Of a stretch of DNA of 43,464 bases, positions 42,000-43,464 are shown in pieces. Each line of letters starts with the position of its first letter. Positions within the stretch are counted from its first letter, which is position 1. The stretch covers positions 1-43,464 of the forward strand of contig NZ_JAFCME010000044.1 in the NCBI RefSeq assembly GCF_018130065.1, read 5' to 3'. The translations under genes and the position numbers were made by a program. Source of the DNA: Bradyrhizobium sp. AUGA SZCCT0158. Its GTDB lineage: Bacteria; Pseudomonadota; Alphaproteobacteria; Rhizobiales; Xanthobacteraceae. Under the pieces are notes generated by a model. It ran no database searches. It was given only the letters and a program-made list of their open reading frames with translations, and was not told where the DNA came from.

Positions 42000-43240
42000 C
42001 TACCCTTGCTTGGCGCCACCCGGACTGCGTGTTTGCCTGATCGTCACAACCGGCAACCGGTCGATCGCGCGCAGGCCAGGCCGCTTGCGCCATTTGATTT
42101 CGGATGGATCGGCCGCCAGCGCCAGGTCGGGCCAGCGCCGCAACAGCGATTTGAGCGCACATCGGCCTTCGATCCGCACCAGCTGATGGCCGAGGCAAAA
42201 ATGGATTCCGGTGCCAAACGCGATGTGGCGGTTGGGCCTGCGCTGCAGGTCGAGCCGCTCGGGATGCGGATTGGCCTGCGGGTCCATGTTGGCGGCGGCG
42301 AGCATCGCCATGACCTTTTCGCCCTTCCTCACCTGCACGCCGCCGAGATCGACATCCCGGCGCACATAGCGCGGCTTGGTGAATTGCACCGGCGTGATGA
42401 AGCGCAGAAATTCCTCGACCGCCAGATCGAGCCGGCTTTCATCCTCACGCAGCCAGTGGCGCAGTCCGGGATTCTTCAGAAGCTCGAACGCCGATCCGCT
42501 GATCAGATGCGTCGTGGTCTCGTGGCCGGCGAACAGCAGCAGGAACACCATCGACACGATCTCCTCGCGGCTGATCTTCCCGCCGTCCTTTTCGACGCGC
42601 ACGATCTCGGCGATCAACCCCTGCCCGCCTTGCCGGCGAACGGTTTCCAGATGCTGCTCGACATAGCGCCGCATGGCAAAAATCTTCGGCATCATGCCGA
42701 GAAAGCCGAGCGTACCGGTGAAGCGGGTAAAGCCGCTGGCCCAGGCGGTGAATTTGGCGCGGTCGGCGAGCGGCAGCCCGAGCAGTTCGCAAATCACCGA
42801 CAGCGGCAGCCGGCGCGCAAAGCGCTCGACGAGATCGGCGGGACTGCCATCGGCGAACAGTTCATCGGCAAGCTGGTCGCCGATCGCCTGGATATGCGGC
42901 TCCATGTCGAGCACGGCACGGCGGCGGAACGCTTCGTCGACGATGTCGCGCAGCGCTTGTGGTTGGGCTCGTCCATCGACAGCATGCTGTTGGCGAGCGT
43001 ACGCACGATACCCGGCATCCACCATTGCAGCCCGGCGACATTGCCGTCGTCGCGGCGGATGGTGAAGGTCTTGGTATCCTTCAGCACCTGATCGGCAAGC
43101 GCCTGCGTGGTCGTGGCCCACACCTTGCCGATGATCGGAAAGCGCACTTCCACCACCGGCCCGATGGTGCGCAGCTTCTCGATCGCAGTGGCGGGATCGC
43201 GAAAGAACTCCTGGCTGGTGAAGTCGGCCTGTAAACTCAT
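42000..43240 (-). pseudogene. Cytochrome P450 with one-base frameshift
   Basis: Both halves of a bacterial P450 are present in different frames. The first 96 codons (from the ATG at 43240, with an AAGGAG ribosome site) end in SMLSMDEPNHKR; the other frame continues ALRDIVDEAFRRR, as P450s normally read without a gap. One base (a C) is missing near 42953. The remainder has the oxygen-binding I-helix FAGHETTTHL, the ExxR motif EFLR, and the haem motif FGTGIHFCLGHQ with the cysteine ligand. Restoring the base gives 413 residues, a normal P450 length. All functional motifs are intact, so the break is either recent or a sequence error. Substrate unknown. Confidence 0.88.
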
Positions 43241-43321
43241 GCGCGGCTCCTTCGACGAATGCCGGGAGTTCTATATGCGTTCGTGGCGAGAGAATTCCAG
43301 ATCGGGCAACAGCTATAACTC

Positions 43322-43358
43322 GTCGTCCCGGCCTTGAGCACAGATGCGCAATTGCGCA
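43322..43358. repeat. Partial intergenic repeat related to 154-290
   Basis: GTCGTCCCGGCC at 43322-43333 and the palindrome TGCGCAATTGCGCA at 43345-43358 match motifs of the element at 154-290 (there in reverse orientation). Only part of the element seems present. Confidence 0.6.
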
Positions 43359-43394
43359 TCGGAGGACTCATACTCCGCGGCGGGAGTTTGCACC

Positions 43395-43464
43395 TTATCC
43401 CAAACGCAGCTTCGCGATCTCGCGACGCATGGCGCCCGAGCTTTGCTGGAAACTTCCCGCCCTC
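43395..43464 (-). CDS. C-terminal end of an unidentified gene (partial)
   Basis: An open frame enters from beyond the window edge and stops at 43395-43397. The visible 22 residues read SFQQSSGAMRREIAKLRLG at the end, a plausible helical basic C-terminus. Too little is visible to name a family. It may be the gene upstream of the P450 on the same strand. Confidence 0.35.
   Translation of the reverse strand, partial: RAGSFQQSSGAMRREIAKLRLG

Noticed and set aside
1..43464. Prophage, transposase, CRISPR, tRNA or rRNA signals
   Set aside because: None recognised when reading through the window; no regularly spaced direct repeats, no tRNA-like T-loop or acceptor structure, no integrase or transposase motifs.

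Overview
The window looks like chromosomal DNA of a high-GC alphaproteobacterium of the Hyphomicrobiales, most likely Bradyrhizobium or a close relative in the Nitrobacteraceae. Four things support this: an ExoR-like Sel1 protein, two DUF1127 miniproteins, the conserved order dgt-argS-SPOR-nagZ-scpA-scpB-tatABC-serS-surE-pcm-nlpD followed by yajC-secD-secF, and palindromic intergenic elements (GTCGTCCCGG...CCGGGACGAC and GTCAT...ATGAC types) that I associate with this group. The assignment is by inspection only. I saw no rRNA, tRNA, CRISPR array, insertion sequence or prophage gene.

Layout. 1-302 is an intergenic repeat. 303-3686 holds a tandem PPC/DUF296 protein co-transcribed with an acyl-CoA synthetase, an unlisted 42-residue four-cysteine miniprotein, and an SPW-repeat membrane protein. 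3832-10429 is an accessory stretch of small or exported proteins: a TPR protein, a mini-GNAT, a Tat-exported FAH-family protein, two DUF1127 proteins, DUF3597, DUF2189, a lytic transglycosylase and a small secreted protein. It also contains an 878-base gap with tandem palindromes. 10582-13144 carries trmFO and a protein-kinase-like/ANL-C-terminal fusion. 13141-17408 (minus) is the operon yajC-secD-secF followed by relatives of the mitochondrial complex I assembly factors NDUFAF3 and NDUFAF6.

17587-33647 is mainly minus strand. It encodes cell-envelope and chromosome functions: an NlpD-like lipoprotein, Pcm, SurE, SerS, TatCBA, ScpB/ScpA, NagZ, a SPOR protein, ArgS and a dGTPase-like enzyme. 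A DUF815 ATPase and a receiver-only response regulator lie on the plus strand. 33755-40157 has an ErpA-type Fe-S carrier, an RND efflux operon with a translationally coupled secreted amidohydrolase, and exonuclease III. 40207-43464 has an ExoR-like regulator overlapped by a decayed ilvD, a cytochrome P450 broken by a one-base deletion, another repeat, and the end of an unidentified gene.

Functional themes are protein export and membrane insertion (SecDF-YajC, TatABC), cell-wall turnover (NlpD-like, NagZ, SPOR, lytic transglycosylase), respiratory assembly (NDUFAF3/6 relatives, ErpA) and chromosome condensation (ScpAB). The observations most worth following up are the SecDF-NDUFAF3-NDUFAF6 gene set, the kinase-ANL fusion, the zinc-ribbon-like miniprotein, and the ilvD remnant running into exoR.
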